From Salinimicrobium marinum (GTDB lineage: Bacteria > Bacteroidota > Bacteroidia > Flavobacteriales > Flavobacteriaceae), in NCBI RefSeq assembly GCF_014651535.1, contig NZ_BMXB01000002.1, positions 372,001 through 436,000 of the forward strand: DNA of 64,000 bases, read 5' to 3'. Below, piece after piece: positions 8,997 to 18,377 of this stretch. The position numbers and the translations under genes were made by a program. The notes beneath the pieces were generated by a model. The model saw only the letters and a program-made list of their open reading frames with translations, was not told the DNA's origin and did not search any database. Position 1 is the first letter of the stretch. Each line of letters opens with the position of its first letter.

Positions 8997-9761
8997 TTGA
9001 AACGTTCAGAATTAAAGGAGTTTTTAGATTTTAAAGTTGAACAGTACAATACACCTGATTTTATTTCTTCAGATCCTGTTCAGATTCCGCACCTTTTTAC
9101 CAAAAAAGAGGATATTGAAATAGCAGGATTTTTAACTTCTATTATAGCCTGGGGCAACAGGAAAAGCATTTTAAACAATGCTCATAAACTAATGGAATTT
9201 CTGGAGAATTCTCCCCATGATTTTGTAATGAACCATTCAGAAGAAGATCTGGAGTCGCTTCAGCAGTTCGTGCATCGAACTTTTAACGGAACAGACCTTA
9301 CCTACTTCCTTCAATCTCTAAGAAATATTTATAAAAATCACCACGGACTGGAGGGTGTTTTTACTAATCACGCACAGCCAGATTCCCTTCAACCGGCAAT
9401 ACATGAGTTTAAAAAAGTGTTTTTTGAGTTACCTCATGAAAGCAGAACCGAAAAACACATAAGCGATCCTTTAAAAAATTCAGCAGCAAAAAGGATCAAC
9501 ATGTTTCTTCGGTGGATGGTAAGAAAAGACAGCGGAAATGTAGATTTTGGAATCTGGGAGGATATTTCTCCCTCTATGCTCTCCTGTCCGCTGGATGTAC
9601 ACTCCGGAAATGTAGCTCGAAAACTTAAGCTGCTAAAACGGAAACAAAATGATGCCAAAGCACTTTCTGAGCTTGATTCAACTCTTCGAAAACTCGATCC
9701 GCAAGATCCTGTAAAGTATGATTTTGCCCTTTTTGGTCTGGGAGTCTTCGAGAAATATTAG
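8997..9761 (+). CDS. TIGR02757 family protein (DUF2400)
   Basis: A 254-residue protein starting at a TTG (8997), because the family begins with K-x-SELKEFLD right after the initiator and no ATG lies nearby. Typical blocks are present: DPVQIPH near residue 26, AWGNRKSI near 51, KRINMFLRWMVRKD near 165 and CPLDVHSGNVARKL near 200. The family is widespread in Bacteroidetes; its helical fold has been compared to HhH DNA glycosylases, but the function is not established. No operon partner is evident. Confidence 0.88.
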   Translation: MKRSELKEFLDFKVEQYNTPDFISSDPVQIPHLFTKKEDIEIAGFLTSIIAWGNRKSILNNAHKLMEFLENSPHDFVMNHSEEDLESLQQFVHRTFNGTDLTYFLQSLRNIYKNHHGLEGVFTNHAQPDSLQPAIHEFKKVFFELPHESRTEKHISDPLKNSAAKRINMFLRWMVRKDSGNVDFGIWEDISPSMLSCPLDVHSGNVARKLKLLKRKQNDAKALSELDSTLRKLDPQDPVKYDFALFGLGVFEKY

Positions 9762-9847
9762 GAAGAAAAACATTTTTTTAACTATTTAAGATTCAAAACA
9801 TATGAGTTTTAATATCTTTATCTTCTTTTATAGATCTCAAAAGATAT

Positions 9848-11032
9848 ATGATTGAATCGCATCTCCGGATACCGGAAAAACCTTTACAGGCAGACACTAC
9901 AGAAATAAACCTGCTGCACCTTTGTCCCGAGAAGGATTTTGATGACATTCTCGTACTTGCCTCTCAATTGTGCAACACTACTGTAGCCGCTATAATAGGG
10001 GTTACTAATGGAATTCCCTGGATCAAATCTGTTTTTGGTACCGAAGAAAAAGAAACCCTATTGAATCCCTGTTTCTGGAAACCGGTAATGGAGCAGGAAA
10101 GAATTCTCGGGATAGAAGACCTTAAAAAAGATCCCGATTTCCAATCACTGCAAAGTAAATTCACTTTCTACGCAGGGGTTCCGCTGATCAGTGCCTTTCA
10201 AAAAGTCGGAGTTTTATATGTAGCCGATGAAAAGCCGGGTGACCTCAATGATAATCAAAGAGTAGCCCTGGACATTCTCTCCCGCCAAATACTAAATCAA
10301 ATTGACTATCAAAAACAGCATAATGAATTGCTGAAGGTGCAGAAGAAATTGCAGGAACGGTACCGTGAACTGGAGAAATTTTCAAGTGTCGTGTCCCATG
10401 ATATTAAATCCCCGCTGGCAAATATCATTTCCCTTACCGAACTGCTTCAGGAAGAGAATAAAGATTCCTTAAATGCTGATACTGTACAGTACCTAGATTT
10501 TCTTATTCAGTCATCCTACAGCCTGCGTAATTATGTTGACGGTATCCTTACGTTTTACAGGAGTGAAAAGATTTTGGACAAGGCAAAAGAAGATGTGGAG
10601 CTTCAAAAATTCTTTAAATCCATTGCAGATCTGTATCAGGTAAATTCAAATGTTGAGATTTCCTATCCTCTTATCGGGACTCTTCAGAAAGTCAATAAGG
10701 CAGCTATGGCTCAGATTTTTATGAATTTGATCAGCAATGCATTAAAATACAACAGCAAACCTTTTCGTAAAGTTGAAATAAGTTTTTCTGAAACTGAACG
10801 ACATTATTATTTTGAAGTTCTGGATAACGGAAACGGAATTCCCGCAGAAGATTTCGACAAGATTTTCGATCTTTTCACCACCCTGGATTCTAATGATCGC
10901 GACGGAAATCCCGGCACCGGAATTGGACTGGCCACGGTAAAAAAACTTCTGGACCATTTGGGCGGCACAATCACGGTAGAATCTGAATTACACAAGGGCA
11001 GCAATTTTAAATTCAAAATAAAAAGAATGTAA
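9848..11032 (+). CDS. Orphan GAF-domain sensor histidine kinase
   Basis: A cytoplasmic two-component sensor kinase of 394 residues. A GAF domain spans about residues 25-155 (ending in the AGVPL-ISAF-GVLYVAD pattern), then a coiled segment, the DHp helix with phospho-accepting H184 in VVSHDIKSPL, and a HATPase domain with N box (ISNALKYN), G1 (DNGNGIP) and G2 (GTGIGLATV) motifs. No transmembrane segment and no neighbouring response regulator are seen, so its ligand and partner are unknown. The DHp type resembles light/redox-responding GAF kinases of flavobacteria, but nothing proves that here. Confidence 0.92.
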   Translation: MIESHLRIPEKPLQADTTEINLLHLCPEKDFDDILVLASQLCNTTVAAIIGVTNGIPWIKSVFGTEEKETLLNPCFWKPVMEQERILGIEDLKKDPDFQSLQSKFTFYAGVPLISAFQKVGVLYVADEKPGDLNDNQRVALDILSRQILNQIDYQKQHNELLKVQKKLQERYRELEKFSSVVSHDIKSPLANIISLTELLQEENKDSLNADTVQYLDFLIQSSYSLRNYVDGILTFYRSEKILDKAKEDVELQKFFKSIADLYQVNSNVEISYPLIGTLQKVNKAAMAQIFMNLISNALKYNSKPFRKVEISFSETERHYYFEVLDNGNGIPAEDFDKIFDLFTTLDSNDRDGNPGTGIGLATVKKLLDHLGGTITVESELHKGSNFKFKIKRM

Positions 11033-11045
11033 GCTTATCATTTTC

Positions 11046-11053
11046 TATATTTG
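11046..11053 (+). promoter_or_regulatory. Bacteroidetes -7 promoter element
   Basis: TATATTTG is an exact TAnnTTTG match. It overlaps the TTG at 11051 and lies 18 bases before the ATG at 11072, which supports the ATG as the real start of the next gene. Confidence 0.6.
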
Positions 11054-11071
11054 ATAAATTTCTGCCTGAGA

Positions 11072-13003
11072 ATGCATTTTAAATACCCGGAATTACTTTA
11101 TGCGCTCTTTTTACTAGTAATCCCACTGTTGGTACATCTTTTTCAGTTAAGAAAATTCCGGAAAGAAAAATTTACCAATGTCAAATTTCTAAGGAAGGCC
11201 AGCCTGCAGACCCGCAAGAGTTCACAGGTAAAAAAATGGCTTATTCTCTGCACCAGGCTTCTTTTGCTGGCTGCTATAATTTTTGCCTTTGCACAACCCT
11301 TTTTTCCGTCAGATTCCAACCGTGCTGCGGTAGAACGTGAAACGGTGATCTATTTAGATAACTCCTACAGCATGCAGGCACGAGGGTCTAACGGAATTTT
11401 ATTACGCCGCGGAGTCCAGGAATTGCTTGAATATCTACCTGTGGATGCTACTTTTTCATTTTTTACCAATGATGCGGAATTTAAAAACGTAACTGCAGAA
11501 AATCTTCGGAACGATCTACAACAACTCACCTACTCCCCAAATCAATTGAGCTGGGAGGCTGTTCAAATAAAAGCCGGAAATTACTTTTCAGATAATCCAG
11601 GTGCTTCCAAAAACCTCATTACCATTTCAGATTTTCAGAAAAAGAGAGATTCGGAGGTACTGACTTCTGGGAAGGGAATTTACACCAGGATCGTACAAAT
11701 GGAACCAGAAAACATCACAAATATCACTATAGATACAGCTTTTATAGCTGCAAGAACCCTGGATGAATCCACTTTAACAGTAGGGCTAAAAGCAACAGGA
11801 AATCCTTCAGCAGAAATTCCGGTGTCACTTTATAATAATGACCATCTTCTAGCTAAAAAAACAGTTAGCCTTAAAGAAGATTTATCGGCAGAGACTACTT
11901 TCAAAGTAACTTCAGAAAATTTACCAGGGGGAAGAATTAGTATAAATGATTCGGGTTTGAACTTTGATAACCAGTTATTCTTCAGCATTAATAAAAATGA
12001 TCCTGTTAAAGTGGTGGTGATCACTAACAGTGATGATTCATTCCTGCGCAGGATCTTTAGAGAACCCGATTTCAACCTTAAATCATTTTCAGAAAACCGG
12101 GTGGATTTTAATGCGCTTACTTCTGCAAACCTGATTGTCCTTAACGAGCCCGAAGAGATATCCTCTCCCCTGGCCGGAACTTTGCGAAGCCTTTTACAGG
12201 AAGATATATATCTGGCACTCATACCTTCAGAAGGGGCCGATCTTACTACTTATAATGCTTTCTTCAGGGAGGTTGGATTACCGGCTTTTGAACAAAAATC
12301 AGATCAGGAAAAACTAATTACCATGATTTCGTACGCACATCCGCTTTATCAATCTGTGTTTGATGAGGAGGTGCATAATTTTCAGTATCCAAAAGTGCAG
12401 AGTTCCTACAGCTTAACCGGAAATGTAATTCCAGTGTTAAGCTATGAGAATGGCGAGGCTTTTCTTTTTCAGAAGGGCAACATTTTTGTTTTTACCGGCG
12501 CCTTAAATACCGAAAATTCCAATTTCCAGATGGCGCCACTTATCGTTCCCACCTTTTTTAATATCGGGAACCTGGCGCTCGAGGCTTCACAGCTATATTA
12601 TATTTCTGGAAATTCTGCCAAAGTAGATCTGAATGTTTCTTTAGGAAGAGATGAGATCCTGAAGGTTCATTCATCCGATTATTCGTTTATCCCACGACAA
12701 CAGAATTTCCAGAGAAAGGTAGAACTTTATTTTGATGAAGCTCCTGAAGAAGCGGGACATTATTCGGTGGTAAAAGATACTTCTGAAATCAGTGTACTAA
12801 GTTTTAATATTGACAGAACTGAAAGCAATATGGATTACATAGACATAACCTCTTCCGAAGGGATAACGGTAAGTAATTCTGTTTCTGAAGTTTTCCGGGA
12901 AATAGATACAGAAAATGACACCGAGGCGCTTTGGAAATGGTTTGTTATTTTTGGGCTGTTGCTTCTGTTGACTGAAATGCTCATTCTAAAGTTCTTTAAA
13001 TAA
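11072..13003 (+). CDS. BatA-type membrane protein with vWA-like domain
   Basis: A 643-residue inner-membrane protein when started at ATG 11072. The N-terminal 60 residues match the double-membrane TIGR02226/BatA region (FKYPELLYALF, HLFQLRKF-x-KE), followed by a second membrane helix. Then comes a vWA-like segment with a YLDNSYSM metal-site motif (D-x-S-x-S), a long periplasmic region and a C-terminal membrane helix (about 615-635). Bat proteins are linked to stress and envelope functions, often with MoxR ATPases; no MoxR is in this window. The dihydroorotase homologue follows after 71 bases on the same strand. Confidence 0.88.
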   Translation: MHFKYPELLYALFLLVIPLLVHLFQLRKFRKEKFTNVKFLRKASLQTRKSSQVKKWLILCTRLLLLAAIIFAFAQPFFPSDSNRAAVERETVIYLDNSYSMQARGSNGILLRRGVQELLEYLPVDATFSFFTNDAEFKNVTAENLRNDLQQLTYSPNQLSWEAVQIKAGNYFSDNPGASKNLITISDFQKKRDSEVLTSGKGIYTRIVQMEPENITNITIDTAFIAARTLDESTLTVGLKATGNPSAEIPVSLYNNDHLLAKKTVSLKEDLSAETTFKVTSENLPGGRISINDSGLNFDNQLFFSINKNDPVKVVVITNSDDSFLRRIFREPDFNLKSFSENRVDFNALTSANLIVLNEPEEISSPLAGTLRSLLQEDIYLALIPSEGADLTTYNAFFREVGLPAFEQKSDQEKLITMISYAHPLYQSVFDEEVHNFQYPKVQSSYSLTGNVIPVLSYENGEAFLFQKGNIFVFTGALNTENSNFQMAPLIVPTFFNIGNLALEASQLYYISGNSAKVDLNVSLGRDEILKVHSSDYSFIPRQQNFQRKVELYFDEAPEEAGHYSVVKDTSEISVLSFNIDRTESNMDYIDITSSEGITVSNSVSEVFREIDTENDTEALWKWFVIFGLLLLLTEMLILKFFK

Positions 13004-13074
13004 GTGCCGGAAAAAGAGAATCCAGTTCAGAAAATAAAAAAGGATATAAAAATCCTTATAAAAATAGATAGTAA

Positions 13075-14328
13075 ATGAAAGTACTTGTAAAATCTGCCAG
13101 GATCGTAGATAATGAAAGTCCGTTTCACAATAAAGTGATGGATATTCTAATTGACAACGGAGTTATTCAGGAAATTGCTCCTTCCATTGAAGCACAGGAT
13201 GTCGGGAGGGAAATATCTTTTGAAAACCTGCACGTTTCACAAGGCTGGTTTGACAGCAGCGTTAGTTTTGGAGAACCCGGATATGAAGACAGGGAAACCA
13301 TTGAAAACGGACTAAAAACAGCGGCAAAAAGCGGATTTACCGGAATTGCTTTAAACCCGGGAAACCTTCCCGTTACAGATAATAAAGGCGCGGTTTCCTT
13401 TTTGAGATCTAAAGCTGAAACCAGCCCTGTAAGCCTCTACCCTATTGGCTCCCTCACGCGGAACAGCGAAGGCGTGGACATGGCCGAACTTTACGATATG
13501 CAGCAGGCAGGAGCGATCGCTTTTGGAGATCACAAAAAAGCAGTTTCCAATCCCAATCTTTTGAAAATAGCATTGCAATATGCACAAAATTTCGACGGAC
13601 TTGTACAATCCTTTCCGCAGGAAAATAAAATCGCGGGGAACGGTAGTGTAAACGAACATGAAAACAGCACCTATTTAGGCTTAAAAGGTATTCCAGCCCT
13701 TGCTGAGGAATTGCAGATTACCCGTGATCTTTATATTCTTGAATATACCGGCGGAAAACTTCATATCCCCACCATTTCCACTGCAAAATCTGTAGAAATA
13801 ATAAGGGTAGCCAAGGAGAACGGACTTGATGTAAGCTGCAGCGTGGCGATTCACAATCTTCTTTTTACAGATGAAGTTTTAAAGGATTTTGATACCAACG
13901 CCAAAGTTTTGCCTCCACTTCGCACAAAAGCAGATATAAAAGCACTTATTGCAGGGGTAAAAGACGGCACGATAGATATGGTCACCAGTGACCACTTTCC
14001 GGTAGATGTGGAGCATAAAAAAGTAGAGTTTGATAATGCTCTTTTCGGTACCCTTGGCCTGGAATCTGCTTTTGGTGCTTTGCTGAAGATCTTTTCTTTA
14101 AAAACCGTAATCAGAGTTTTACTGGCAGGCAGATCCAGGTTCAATTTATCTGAAGATATTATCGATGAGGGAAGTCAGGCGAATTTCACCTTTTTCGATC
14201 CGGATACTGAATATACTTTTGAACTTTCAGATATTCATAGCACCTCCAAAAACAGTGTATTTCTGGGGGAACAACTGAAAGGAAAGGTGTTAGGTATTTT
14301 TGCAAAAGGTAATTTCTTTTCGGCGTAA
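13075..14328 (+). CDS. Dihydroorotase-like protein lacking metal ligands
   Basis: A 417-residue amidohydrolase-fold protein, the type normally labelled dihydroorotase in flavobacteria. The first-strand metal motif D-x-H-x-H is replaced by D60-S-S62-V-S64 (the rest of the block, GEPGYEDRETI, is kept). The later H-x-x-H-x-S block reads LHIPTIST, also without the second histidine, while TSDHFP near the end keeps its aspartate. A zinc-dependent dihydroorotase reaction is therefore doubtful. It could be a non-catalytic partner of aspartate carbamoyltransferase, as pseudo-DHOases are in other bacteria, or have a new role. Confidence 0.85.
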   Translation: MKVLVKSARIVDNESPFHNKVMDILIDNGVIQEIAPSIEAQDVGREISFENLHVSQGWFDSSVSFGEPGYEDRETIENGLKTAAKSGFTGIALNPGNLPVTDNKGAVSFLRSKAETSPVSLYPIGSLTRNSEGVDMAELYDMQQAGAIAFGDHKKAVSNPNLLKIALQYAQNFDGLVQSFPQENKIAGNGSVNEHENSTYLGLKGIPALAEELQITRDLYILEYTGGKLHIPTISTAKSVEIIRVAKENGLDVSCSVAIHNLLFTDEVLKDFDTNAKVLPPLRTKADIKALIAGVKDGTIDMVTSDHFPVDVEHKKVEFDNALFGTLGLESAFGALLKIFSLKTVIRVLLAGRSRFNLSEDIIDEGSQANFTFFDPDTEYTFELSDIHSTSKNSVFLGEQLKGKVLGIFAKGNFFSA

Positions 14329-14376
14329 AATGGATTTTTTCAGGGAGAAACAATTCCCTTAAAGACCGCAATAATG

Positions 14377-14384
14377 TACCTTTG
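14377..14384 (+). promoter_or_regulatory. Bacteroidetes -7 promoter element
   Basis: TACCTTTG is an exact TAnnTTTG match, 31 bases before the ATG of the DUF4870-like gene. No clear -33 TTTG is present at the usual distance. Confidence 0.6.
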
Positions 14385-14415
14385 CAGAAGTAAATTTCAT
14401 TAAAAATTTCAGGAA

Positions 14416-14742
14416 ATGTCATATTCAGCAGAACAGGGAAAACCGGCCGCCATTGTGGCTTACCTTACAATTATAGGAACCATTATAGCCTATTTTATGA
14501 ACAATGAAAGCAAGAACCCTTTTGCCAGCTTTCACATTCGGCAGGCGCTGGGAGTTCATATAACTTTTTATGTCTTGGGATTACTTGTTTCCGCTTTTGA
14601 CAGTTGGCTTATCTCTTCTGCTTTTTATATTTTTGTGATCGTTCTCTGGGGTTACGGAATAGTTGGAGCTATCCAGGGACAATTAAATGAAGTACCTATT
14701 CTGGGAGATAAATTTCAGAAATGGTTTAACACAATCACATAA
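14416..14742 (+). CDS. DUF4870-like small membrane protein
   Basis: A 108-residue inner-membrane protein with three hydrophobic helices (about 15-32, 48-68 and 72-92). The FASFHIRQALG motif after the first helix and the GYGIVGAIQG end of the last helix are typical of DUF4870/import-component-like proteins. Function unknown. Its TAA overlaps the ATG of the downstream esterase by one base (TAATG), so the two are translationally coupled. Confidence 0.85.
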   Translation: MSYSAEQGKPAAIVAYLTIIGTIIAYFMNNESKNPFASFHIRQALGVHITFYVLGLLVSAFDSWLISSAFYIFVIVLWGYGIVGAIQGQLNEVPILGDKFQKWFNTIT

Positions 14743-15401
14743 TGCAAACAATCGATCTTTCTTTATTTCATAAAATAAGAGAACCCAAAATACCTTCAGA
14801 TAAAGCGCCACTCCTCATCATGCTGCACGGTTATGGCAGTAATGAAGAGGACTTGTTTTCTTTTGCTGAAGAGCTTCCGGGGGAATTCTTTATCATCTCT
14901 GCCAGGGCACCTTTTCCGTTGCAACCTTACGGACACGCCTGGTATGCCATTCATTTTGATAATATGAACGGAAAATTCACGGATGAAGTGCAGGCAATTG
15001 CTTCTCGTGAAAAAATAGCCGACTTCATTGATGAAGTGGTTGCTTCTTACCCTGTAGATGGCAAGGATGTAACGCTTGTAGGTTTCAGCCAGGGATGTAT
15101 CCTTAGTTTTGCTGTTGCCCTCTCCTACCCTGAAAAGGTGAAAAATATAGTTGGTTTAAGCGGATTCATTGACAGGGATATTTTAAAAGAAGGATACGAA
15201 AAGAAGGATTTTTCACACCTGTCTGTTTACAGTTCCCACGGAACGGTAGATCAGGTGATTCCTGTAGATTGGGCCAGAAAAACAAGGCCGTTGCTGGATG
15301 AATTGGGAATAGCAAATTCTTTTTCAGAATTTCCGGTGGGACACGGTGTTGCACCACAAAACTTTACGGAAATCCAGAAGTTTCTTCAGAAAAAGGTTTA
15401 A
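14742..15401 (+). CDS. Alpha/beta hydrolase, phospholipase/carboxylesterase family
   Basis: A 219-residue cytoplasmic serine hydrolase. HGYGSNEEDL forms the oxyanion region near residue 29, the nucleophile elbow is GFSQG (near 112-116), and the acid and base are in SSHGTVDQVIP and VGHGVAP near the C-terminus. It belongs to the YpfH/acyl-protein thioesterase-like group acting on small carboxyl esters. The physiological substrate cannot be inferred. It is coupled to the DUF4870 gene upstream. Confidence 0.9.
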   Translation: MQTIDLSLFHKIREPKIPSDKAPLLIMLHGYGSNEEDLFSFAEELPGEFFIISARAPFPLQPYGHAWYAIHFDNMNGKFTDEVQAIASREKIADFIDEVVASYPVDGKDVTLVGFSQGCILSFAVALSYPEKVKNIVGLSGFIDRDILKEGYEKKDFSHLSVYSSHGTVDQVIPVDWARKTRPLLDELGIANSFSEFPVGHGVAPQNFTEIQKFLQKKV

Positions 15402-15535
15402 TTTAATGATCCTTATTCTAAAGTATTTTAACTCTCCTGAGAAATAAATTCTTCAAGAAGTATGGAAAAATGAATCCATTTAAAGATGTTAAATCGGGAA
15501 TTGGAAATTAATTTACTTCTTAAAAAGATCCAGGA

Positions 15536-16039
15536 TTACTGGTTGCGGGGGTAAAGCAGGGCTTTTTCTGTTTCCAGGATCAGGTTCTTGTTTTCATCAA
15601 GTTCAAAGGTCATAAAAACTTCTCCCCAGTAAGTCCCATCGGTAAAGTTGGCGATGATCCATTTATGGTTCAGGATCTTAATTTGATTAATGCGCATAAA
15701 ACCTTCCATTCCTTCATAAGGTACCAGGTCATTGTCTTCTGAAGCGCTGTTCCTGCCAATGATTTGATCTTTTACCAGCTGGGCTACTTCAGTAGGATCA
15801 TAGCCTCTGTCTTCAAAATAAGTCAGTGCGTCTTCATTTCCGGAAAAAGAGAAAGTTTCCGCAGAACTGTTTTCCGAAGCCATGGAATTATTACTGGCTT
15901 TAAGCTCATCGATATCTTCTCTTAAAGATTTAATTTGTCGGTCTTTCGATTCTACCATGTTTTTGGCACTCACATATTGAAAGATCACCACCAGCACCAT
16001 AAAAACAGAAAAATATAAAAGCAGGGATTTACGCATCAA
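15536..16039 (-). CDS. Membrane-anchored coiled-coil protein, unknown function
   Basis: A 167-residue protein with one N-terminal membrane helix (about residues 6-23), a short coiled coil (about 28-50, ESKDRQIKSLREDIDEL) and a globular C-terminal half containing FEDRGYDPTEVAQLV and NHKWIIANFTDGTYWGEV. I recall similar proteins as unnamed flavobacterial hypotheticals. The start overlaps the end of the MBL hydrolase gene by 11 bases, so the two are co-transcribed. Confidence 0.8.
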   Translation of the reverse strand: MMRKSLLLYFSVFMVLVVIFQYVSAKNMVESKDRQIKSLREDIDELKASNNSMASENSSAETFSFSGNEDALTYFEDRGYDPTEVAQLVKDQIIGRNSASEDNDLVPYEGMEGFMRINQIKILNHKWIIANFTDGTYWGEVFMTFELDENKNLILETEKALLYPRNQ

Positions 16040-16796
16040 GATTTATTTTTAAATTATCGTAAGCAAGAAAAATATTTTTTGGCAGGGAAGCCTGTACTTC
16101 GTCATGAAAACCAAGCATGTGGCTAATATGGGTTAGGTAAGCACGTTTTGGATTGATCTTTTCAATAAATTCCAGCGCCTCTTCCAGATTAAAGTGGGAA
16201 TGATGTGCTTCAATTCTAAGGGCATTAACCACCAAAACATCCACCCCTTTCAACTTTTTGGCTTCCTCCTCTTCGATGGTCTTAACATCTGTAAGGTAGG
16301 CGAAATCACCAATCCTGAAACCAAAGACCTGCAGCCGGTTGTGCATTGCATTTACCGGCATGATGTGAACATCTTTGAACTTAAAAGGCTTGTTTTCAAT
16401 AACATGTTCCCGTACACTTGGAGCCCCGGGATATTTATTTTCGGAAGCAAAAATGTAATCAAACCGCTTGCGAAGCGAATTCATTACCCTTTGATGGGCA
16501 AATACCGGGATATCTCCCTGTTTAAAGAAGTATGGCCTTATATCGTCCAGTCCAATCGTGTGGTCGCTATGTTCATGGGTGTAAAGAATAGCATCGACAC
16601 GATCAACCTTATTGGCCAGCATTTGCTGCCTAAAGTCGGGTCCGCAGTCAATTACTATAGTAAGATCATGGGTCTTTACAAGAACAGACACTCTTAGTCT
16701 TTTATCTTTCGGGTTTTCACTAAGGCAAACCGGGTGATTACTCCCAATGATGGGGATTCCCTGTGAAGTTCCTGTACCTAAAAACGTTATTTCCAA
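16029..16796 (-). CDS. MBL-fold metallo-hydrolase (PhnP-like phosphodiesterase)
   Basis: A 255-residue metallo-beta-lactamase-fold enzyme. GTGTSQGIP starts the protein; the metal motif THEHSDH is near residue 85, with further ligands in the DCGPDFR, NALRIEAHHSH and LTHISH blocks. The order resembles PhnP/RNase Z-like phosphodiesterases; it probably hydrolyses a cyclic or nucleotide phosphodiester, though no phn genes are nearby. The coiled-coil protein follows in the same operon. A divergent promoter region separates it from the gene at 16899. Confidence 0.9.
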   Translation of the reverse strand: MEITFLGTGTSQGIPIIGSNHPVCLSENPKDKRLRVSVLVKTHDLTIVIDCGPDFRQQMLANKVDRVDAILYTHEHSDHTIGLDDIRPYFFKQGDIPVFAHQRVMNSLRKRFDYIFASENKYPGAPSVREHVIENKPFKFKDVHIMPVNAMHNRLQVFGFRIGDFAYLTDVKTIEEEEAKKLKGVDVLVVNALRIEAHHSHFNLEEALEFIEKINPKRAYLTHISHMLGFHDEVQASLPKNIFLAYDNLKINLDA

Positions 16797-16831
16797 GACG
16801 CTAAATTTACCACAAAACTAAGGATAATTTT

Positions 16832-16861
16832 TTTGTTTAGCCTAGGCTTTTAGTACCTTTG
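16832..16861 (+). promoter_or_regulatory. Complete Bacteroidetes promoter
   Basis: A -33 TTTG (16832-16835) and a -7 TACCTTTG (16854-16861) are separated by 18 bases, matching the TTTG-N(17-23)-TAnnTTTG consensus. It lies 37 bases before the ATG of the gene at 16899 and is the best protein-gene promoter in the window. Confidence 0.8.
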
Positions 16862-16898
16862 AACTGACTTAATAAAAGTTCATTTTAAAAAAAAAGCT

Positions 16899-18353
16899 AT
16901 GCCTATCACCATTATGGGGGATCGTGAATTTGAGAACGTTCCTTCAATAAAAAGTAAAGCATTACGCATAAATCTCAACGAAAATATTTACGGGACTTTT
17001 TCTGAAATTGGAGCCGGTCAGGAAACCGTACGTAATTTTTTTAGAGCGGGTGGTGCCTCGGGAACGATTGCGAAAGCAATGAGTGCCTACGATAAAGATT
17101 TTAGTGATGCTATTTATGGCATTGAGGAAGATAAAAGATATGTGACCGAAGAGCGACTGAAAAAGATGCTCTCCCACGAAACAACTCTTATCGAACAGCG
17201 TATTTCACGTGAGAAACATCCTAATAAACTTTTCTTTACATACGCCAATACGGTAGCGACCATAGATTTTGCCAAAAAATACAAAGGTCATGGTTGGGTT
17301 GGGATCAGATATCAGGTACATCCTGAGGAAGATTACAATGAAATAATTCTTCACGTAAGGTTTCACGAAAACGATGCTCGCTTACAACAAAATACTTTAG
17401 GGATTCTCGGAGTGAATTTGATATATGGGGCTTATTATAAATATGATAATCCTAAAAAGTTGCTCCGGTATTTATATGATCATATAGACAAAGATCAGAT
17501 AGAAATTGACACCATCAACTTTTCGGGACCACGTTTTGAAAAAGTAGATAACCGACTGATGAGTCTACAGCTGGTGAAAAACGGAATGACCGATGCCGTA
17601 ATGTTTGCACCGGATGGTAACAACGTCCTGCCTGCTAAAATTCTTTACAAGAAGAACATTCTTGCTTTAAGAGGAAGTTTCAGGCCGGTTACCAAGGTCA
17701 ATATGGATATGTACAAGCAGTCTCTCGATCTTTTCCTAAAAGAAAACAGGGTTTCTCAGGAAAATACTGAAGTTATTTTTGAAATTACCTTGTCCAATTT
17801 ACGAGCCGAAGGAGAAATTGATGAAAGGGATTTCATGGACCGTGCTAGATTGCTTTGTTCCCTGGGACAAACCGTAATGATCTCCAATTTTCAGGAGTAT
17901 TATCGCGTGGTTGAATATTTCTCCCGTTATACTAAAGAAAGAATGGGGCTTGCCATGGGCGTAAATAACCTGGTGGATATTTTTGATGAGAAATACTACC
18001 GTCACTTAAGTGGTGGTATTTTGGAAGCTTTTGGTAAATTATTCTTTAAAGACTTAAAAGTTTATCTGTACCCTCTTAAAGATAAAGATACCGGTGAGAT
18101 TACCACAAGTGAAGACCTAAAGGTACATCCAAGAATGAAAGAGCTGTACAAGTTCTTTAAATATAATGGTAAGGTGGTCGATATTCAGGATTATGATCCT
18201 AATATCCTCGATATATATTCAAGAGAAGTACTGCAAATGATCGCGAGTGGCCAAAGTGGTTGGGAAGAAATGCTTCCGGAAAAAACCACAGCTATGATTA
18301 AGGAGTACAACTTGTTTAGTCATAAAAAACAAAAAGAAGCTCAAAAAGCTTAG
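16899..18353 (+). CDS. Large conserved flavobacterial protein of unknown function
   Basis: A 484-residue soluble protein. I recognise it as a strongly conserved flavobacterial protein often labelled 'nicotinate-nucleotide adenylyltransferase' or even 'TonB-dependent receptor', neither of which fits: there is no HxGH nucleotidyl-transferase motif and no signal peptide. Notable blocks are ALRINLNENIYGTFSEIGAGQE at the start, RAGGASGTIAKAMSAYDKDFSD, ANTVATIDFAKK, and MGLAMGVNNLVDIFDEKYYRHL. Strong promoter, single gene, long-stem terminator: the layout of a well-expressed stand-alone gene. Function should be treated as unknown. Confidence 0.85.
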   Translation: MPITIMGDREFENVPSIKSKALRINLNENIYGTFSEIGAGQETVRNFFRAGGASGTIAKAMSAYDKDFSDAIYGIEEDKRYVTEERLKKMLSHETTLIEQRISREKHPNKLFFTYANTVATIDFAKKYKGHGWVGIRYQVHPEEDYNEIILHVRFHENDARLQQNTLGILGVNLIYGAYYKYDNPKKLLRYLYDHIDKDQIEIDTINFSGPRFEKVDNRLMSLQLVKNGMTDAVMFAPDGNNVLPAKILYKKNILALRGSFRPVTKVNMDMYKQSLDLFLKENRVSQENTEVIFEITLSNLRAEGEIDERDFMDRARLLCSLGQTVMISNFQEYYRVVEYFSRYTKERMGLAMGVNNLVDIFDEKYYRHLSGGILEAFGKLFFKDLKVYLYPLKDKDTGEITTSEDLKVHPRMKELYKFFKYNGKVVDIQDYDPNILDIYSREVLQMIASGQSGWEEMLPEKTTAMIKEYNLFSHKKQKEAQKA

Positions 18354-18377
18354 CATCAATTTTTTGATGAACTAAAT

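Noticed and set aside
16899-18353. Nicotinate-nucleotide adenylyltransferase label for this protein
   Set aside because: No HxGH or SxTxR nucleotidyl-transferase motif and more than twice the family's length.
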